NCBI RefSeq assembly: GCF_025972045.1
Contig: NZ_JAPDHX010000006.1
Coordinates: forward strand, 1 to 64,000
DNA: 64,000 bases
Direction: 5' to 3'
Origin: Micropruina sonneratiae
GTDB lineage: Bacteria > Actinomycetota > Actinomycetes > Propionibacteriales > Propionibacteriaceae
Below are positions 61,279 to 64,000 of this stretch, piece by piece; within the stretch, counting starts at the first letter, position 1; every line of letters begins with the position of its first letter. A program made the translations under genes and the position numbers. The notes beneath the pieces are model-generated. The model searched no databases and was not told the origin of the DNA. It saw only the letters and a list, made by a program, of their open reading frames with translations.

Positions 61279-61627
61279 CGCCACCCACCAGCTTGAGCCC
61301 CACCATCGCTGCGACCAGGCCCGAGAGCAGCAGCACGCGGACGGGACCCAGTGGGTCGTCGAAGGCGATCGCGCCGACGAGCACGGTGCCGACGGCGCCG
61401 ATACCCGTCCACAGTGCGTAGGCGAGTCCGAGCGGGATGGACGCGATGGCGCGGGAAAGGCACTGGTAGCCGAGCACCGCACAGGCCAGGAACAGCCACA
61501 GGTAGCGCCCGTCGGCCTGTTCGAGCTTCAGTGTCGTGGTCATCCCGATCTCGAACCCGCCGGCCAGCAGCAGCCACCACCAGGCACGGTGCCCCGCCGG
61601 GCGGGCCTGTGCCGTGTGCGCGGTCAT
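61262..61627 (-). CDS. SMR-family small multidrug efflux protein
   Basis: A 121-residue SMR protein with four helices. It has a longer, basic N-terminus (about 15 residues), then WWWLLLAGGFEIGMTTTLKL with the essential Glu of helix 1, and LGLAYALWTGIGAVGTVLVG. It overlaps the 3' end of the subtilase gene by 17 bp. ATG 61627 overlaps the stop of a second SMR gene by 4 bp, so the two once formed a heteromeric pair as in EbrAB-type pumps. The partner is now truncated. Confidence 0.85.
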   Translation of the reverse strand: MTAHTAQARPAGHRAWWWLLLAGGFEIGMTTTLKLEQADGRYLWLFLACAVLGYQCLSRAIASIPLGLAYALWTGIGAVGTVLVGAIAFDDPLGPVRVLLLSGLVAAMVGLKLVGGAKRAA

Positions 61628-61809
61628 GCGATCACCTTCAGGCCCACGATCATGGCCACGACGAGACCGAGCAGGGCCAGCATGGCCGGCCGCAGCTTCT
61701 CGCCGAAGGCGAACGCCCCGACCAGGACGGTGCCGACCGCACCGATGCCGTTCCAGACCGCGTAGGCGGTACCCAGGGGGATCGTCTCCATCGCCCGAGA
61801 CAGCAGGGG
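61624..61809 (-). pseudogene. second SMR efflux subunit, N-terminally truncated
   Basis: Only the last ~60 residues are SMR-like: LLSRAMETIPLGTAYAVWNG, GAVGTVLVGAFAFGEKLRP, and AMIVGLKVIA. Helix 1 with the essential Glu and most of helix 2 are missing. Beyond LLSR the frame (open to ATG 61893) reads antisense of a TetR fragment. Since the lost 5' end included its promoter, the intact SMR gene downstream may be silent too. Confidence 0.8.
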
Positions 61810-61819
61810 AAGCTGGCCG

Positions 61820-62116
61820 CGGCGCAGCCGCGCCTCCCAGGTCTGGCTGGCGTTCGTCGGCCCGGCCGCGGGGGACGAGGGCCTCGACGACATCCGGGGA
61901 ATCGTCTACCGCGACCTGCACGCGGTGCTGGTCGGACTGCTCGAACAGCTGGCCGCCTCGGGGCACGCCGTCGACGGCGGGGTGTCGGCCGCGGCGCGCG
62001 AGCTGCAGGCCCTGATCGACGGGCTGACGCTGCACGTCCTGCTCGGCCGGGTGCCGGCCGGGTCGGCCGAGCGGATCGTGCGCGCGGCGGTCGGCCGGCT
62101 GGTCACCCGGTCCTGA
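61820..62116 (+). pseudogene. TetR-family regulator, C-terminal ligand domain only
   Basis: The plus-strand frame RRSRASQVWLAFVGPAAGDE and onward, with IVYRDLHAVLVGLLEQL and ALIDGLTLHVLLGRVPAG, to TGA 62116 is the end of a TetR (BetI/AcrR-type) regulator. The helix-turn-helix N-terminus is gone; upstream is the truncated SMR gene on the other strand. Original layout: TetR regulator divergent from the SMR pair. Confidence 0.7.
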
Positions 62117-62137
62117 GTCCGGCGCCGGTCCCGGCCG

Positions 62138-62692
62138 TCAGGGGCGCCAGTGGGGATCGCGGCCGATGAAGGCGACCAGCCGGTCCTGCGCGAGGGCGTC
62201 CGCCGCGACGGGTCGCTGGACGCCGAACTGGCCGGACTCCCGCAGCATCGGTCCCATCGCCTCCATCCCAGCCAGCAGGCCGGCGCAGGTCGCCTCGTCG
62301 AGGCGTACCTCGAGACCGGCCGAGCGGGCCAGATCCCAGGTGTGCATGAACACGTCGGGGGTGTAGAAGGTGTCGATGGCGCCGCCCAGCCGATGGGTGC
62401 CCACCTGGGGGTGGGTGAAGGGTGCCGCAGCGCGGTCGGGATCGTCGAGCAGCGCCTGCACCGCCGCGCTCTGGGCGACCCACGAGCCGGCCGGATCGCC
62501 GGGGTCCCCGGACGGGACGGCGACCCCGCCGGCGGCCAGGAACGCAGGGAACCAGGTGGTCAGGTGACCCACGACGTCGCGGGCCTTCCATTCCGCGACC
62601 GGGGTGGGGGCGTCCCAGTCGGTGACCTGCTCGACGACCCGGCTGAAGGTGGCGGCCCGCTCGCGGTGGTGCCGCGCGAACTCAGCCGACAT
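62138..62692 (-). CDS. DinB-like metalloprotein (TIGR03086/maleylpyruvate-isomerase type)
   Basis: A 184-residue helical-bundle protein. AEWKARDVVGHLTTWFP supplies one His ligand and DVFMHTWDLARSAGL the others, as in the mycothiol-dependent maleylpyruvate isomerase/DinB superfamily. ATG 62692 overlaps the SRPBCC gene's end by 11 bp. Third gene of the ArsR-SRPBCC operon. Its reaction is unknown. Confidence 0.8.
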   Translation of the reverse strand: MSAEFARHHRERAATFSRVVEQVTDWDAPTPVAEWKARDVVGHLTTWFPAFLAAGGVAVPSGDPGDPAGSWVAQSAAVQALLDDPDRAAAPFTHPQVGTHRLGGAIDTFYTPDVFMHTWDLARSAGLEVRLDEATCAGLLAGMEAMGPMLRESGQFGVQRPVAADALAQDRLVAFIGRDPHWRP

Positions 62693-63164
62693 CGGCCAGC
62701 AGGGCGTCGAGCTTGGCGTAGCCGCTGTTGACGCCGCTCTCCATGCCGGAGTTCAGCCAGGCGTCTCGGCCCTCGAAGCTGTCGGTCAGCGACTGGGCGT
62801 GCAGCCGGGTCCAGCCGTCGCCCAGGTCGGTGACGGTCAGGGTCTCCAGCGCCACGCCGTCGGGCATCCCCTCCCAGGTGAAGGTCTGCACGATGCGGTC
62901 GTCGGTGAGCTGGTGGAAGCAGCCCCGGAAGGTCTGGACGTCGTCGGGGCCCCGGTCGAAGTAGCGCCAGCTGCCGCCGTCGCGGGCGTCCCAGTAGTCG
63001 ATCTCGGCGGTTCGGCTGTCGGGGCCGATCCACCGCACGAACAGTTCAGGGTCGAGGTGGGCGCGCACGACCAGCGCCGGGGTGGCCCTGAAGTCGCGGG
63101 TGACATGGATGATCGGCACGGTCGGGTCGGCCTCGATCGAGGCGGTGGTCAGGTGTTCGGTCAT
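62682..63164 (-). CDS. SRPBCC (AHSA1-type) domain protein
   Basis: A 160-residue START/AHSA1-fold protein. IIHVTRDFRATPALVVRAHL begins the fold; FVRWIGPDSRTAEIDYWDAR and GGSWRYFDRGPDD are the typical Trp-Gly patch; the end is LHAQSLTDSFEGRDAW. It binds a hydrophobic ligand in a cavity. ATG 63164 overlaps the ArsR stop by 4 bp. ArsR plus SRPBCC pairs are common in actinobacteria. Confidence 0.85.
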   Translation of the reverse strand: MTEHLTTASIEADPTVPIIHVTRDFRATPALVVRAHLDPELFVRWIGPDSRTAEIDYWDARDGGSWRYFDRGPDDVQTFRGCFHQLTDDRIVQTFTWEGMPDGVALETLTVTDLGDGWTRLHAQSLTDSFEGRDAWLNSGMESGVNSGYAKLDALLADVG

Positions 63165-63496
63165 GGTGACTCCTCGGTGTCTGCCAGCTGCACCAGCACC
63201 TCGTCGAGGCGCCGGTAGCGCTGGTCGGCCAGCTGGGCGTAGTGCTGCACCCAGTCGGTCAGCCGGCGCAGGGCGTCGGCCTCCAGGTGGATCAGTCGGC
63301 GCTGCGCCTGCGCCGACTTGGTGACCAGCCCTGCGGCCGCCAGCACGTTCAGGTGCTTGGACACCGCCTGGATGGTCATGTCGTAGGGGGCGGCCAGCTC
63401 TGAGACCGTCGCGTCGCCGAGTGCCAGCCGGGCGACAAGGTCGCGCCGGGTGGGGTCGGACAGTGCCGCGAAGGACGCGTCGAGCGGGTCCGTCAT
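63161..63496 (-). CDS. ArsR-family winged-helix regulator
   Basis: A 111-residue ArsR/SmtB-type regulator. It begins LDASFAALSDPTRRDLVARL, then the recognition helix area (YDMTIQAVSKHLNVLAAAGL), and lacks the Cys metal sites, like SdpR/GntR-unlike ArsR proteins paired with SRPBCC genes. ATG 63496 leads a three-gene operon. Repeats at 63514-63569 upstream probably bind it. Confidence 0.88.
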   Translation of the reverse strand: MTDPLDASFAALSDPTRRDLVARLALGDATVSELAAPYDMTIQAVSKHLNVLAAAGLVTKSAQAQRRLIHLEADALRRLTDWVQHYAQLADQRYRRLDEVLVQLADTEESP

Positions 63497-63513
63497 GGTC
63501 CTCCTAAACCGGT

Positions 63514-63569
63514 CGGTTGAATAAACCCTAGAACGACCCCCGGCTCATTGTCAACCATTCGGTTGAATA
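63514..63569. promoter_or_regulatory. two CGGTTGAATA direct repeats, one within a palindrome (ArsR operator)
   Basis: CGGTTGAATA occurs at 63514-63523 and 63560-63569, 46 bp apart. The second copy is part of TCAACC-ATTC-GGTTGA (63551-63566), a perfect inverted repeat. The sites lie within 75 bp of the ArsR start, fitting autorepression. Confidence 0.6.
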
Positions 63570-63607
63570 TCGTCCGGACCGAGTCCGCAGAGGGTCCGTG
63601 GCCGGGC

Positions 63608-64000
63608 TCAGATCTCGGCCAGGGCCTCGGTCGGGGACGCCTTGGCGGCCCGGCGCCCGGGCAGCACGGACGCCAGCGCCGCGGCCACCACCGCGATGAG
63701 GACCATGCCGAGGGTCTGCGGCAGGTTCACCACGAGGCCGGCGTTCGAGCCGAGCGCGGAGGCCACCGCCTCGGCGCCGAGCCAACCGAACCAGATGCCT
63801 GCCGCGATTCCGACTGCCACCCCGACCAGAGCCAGCAGCAGCGCCTCGACGAGCAGCATCAGGCGTAGTGAGCGCGCCTGCAAGCCGAGCGCACGCATCA
63901 ACGCCGACTCGCGGGTGCGCTCCAGCACCGACAGCCCCAGGGTGTTGCTGACCCCGATCAGGGCGATCAGGACGGCCACCCCCAGCAGGGCGGTGGTGAT
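63608..64000 (-). CDS. FtsX-like ABC transporter permease, C-terminal part (cut by window edge)
   Basis: The last ~130 residues of an FtsX/MacB-type permease: [19 protein letters not shown], a helix ([20 protein letters not shown]), and a last helix followed by [19 protein letters not shown], the standard family end. The 5' part lies beyond 64000. It would work with an ABC ATPase in lipid or peptide transport or in cell-envelope processes. Confidence 0.85.
   Translation of the reverse strand: MTTALLGVAVLIALIGVSNTLGLSVLERTRESALMRALGLQARSLRLMLLVEALLLALVGVAVGIAAGIWFGWLGAEAVASALGSNAGLVVNLPQTLGMVLIAVVAAALASVLPGRRAAKASPTEALAEI

Noticed and set aside
1-64000. CRISPR array or rRNA operon
   Set aside because: No regularly spaced direct repeats and no rRNA-like sequence were seen anywhere in the window.

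Overview
The window is high-GC DNA with dense GTG/ATG starts, short or overlapping intergenic gaps, Gly-Ala-Cys lipoboxes and an actinobacterial gene repertoire. This fits a free-living Actinomycetota chromosome, perhaps Propionibacteriaceae-like. The family-level placement is inference; no rRNA or intact tRNA is present to fix it.

Left end (1-9.3 kb) is accessory and decaying. It holds the end of an IS481/IS3-type transposase with two compensating frameshifts, then a tyrosine integrase broken by a frameshift and an in-frame TAA. Next come a 23-bp tRNA 3'-end fragment flanked by paired TGCGACC repeats (likely an attachment region), a large LuxR-type (LAL) ATPase regulator, and a translationally coupled set of membrane proteins with an acyltransferase-3. 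The last gene of that set is frameshifted, and an unknown gene beyond it has an in-frame TAG.

The middle (9.3-36.9 kb) is mostly conserved chromosome: a Gfo/Idh/MocA oxidoreductase, an HdeD-like membrane protein, a processive glycosyltransferase, a degenerate-Nudix regulator divergent from a DMT exporter, an SDR, and an MscS channel. These are followed by a livKHMGF branched-chain amino acid importer, a sirtuin, a luciferase-like monooxygenase/FMN reductase pair, an M1 peptidase, a beta-CASP metallo-beta-lactamase protein, a transglutaminase, and a sugar operon (binding protein, two permeases, GH1 glucosidase, LacI regulator). The sugar operon has two LacI-type palindromes upstream and resembles cebEFG-bglC-cebR. 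It lacks its own ATPase, as is usual for systems served by a shared MsiK-type ATPase.

The right part (36.9-64 kb) holds a glycogen-debranching-like enzyme, a PIG-L deacetylase, a stand-alone LigD polymerase domain and a DUF559 endonuclease-like protein. A conserved but biochemically uncharacterised module follows: transglutaminase, circularly permuted ATP-grasp/alpha-E, and DUF2126-transglutaminase. Then come a patatin, the remains of an idonate-type sugar-acid operon with a headless IclR regulator, PAP2, pyruvate carboxylase, LCP, an LMW phosphatase/arsenate reductase, a large subtilase, an SMR efflux pair whose partner and TetR regulator were both beheaded by one deletion, an ArsR-SRPBCC operon, and an FtsX-like permease running off the edge.

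Recurrent themes are strong hairpins between ABC-importer binding-protein and permease genes, and long palindromic elements (15959-16028 and 41510-41591) that look like repeat elements or terminators. The best candidate for an undescribed system is the ATP-grasp/alpha-E/transglutaminase module at 41.6-48.6 kb.
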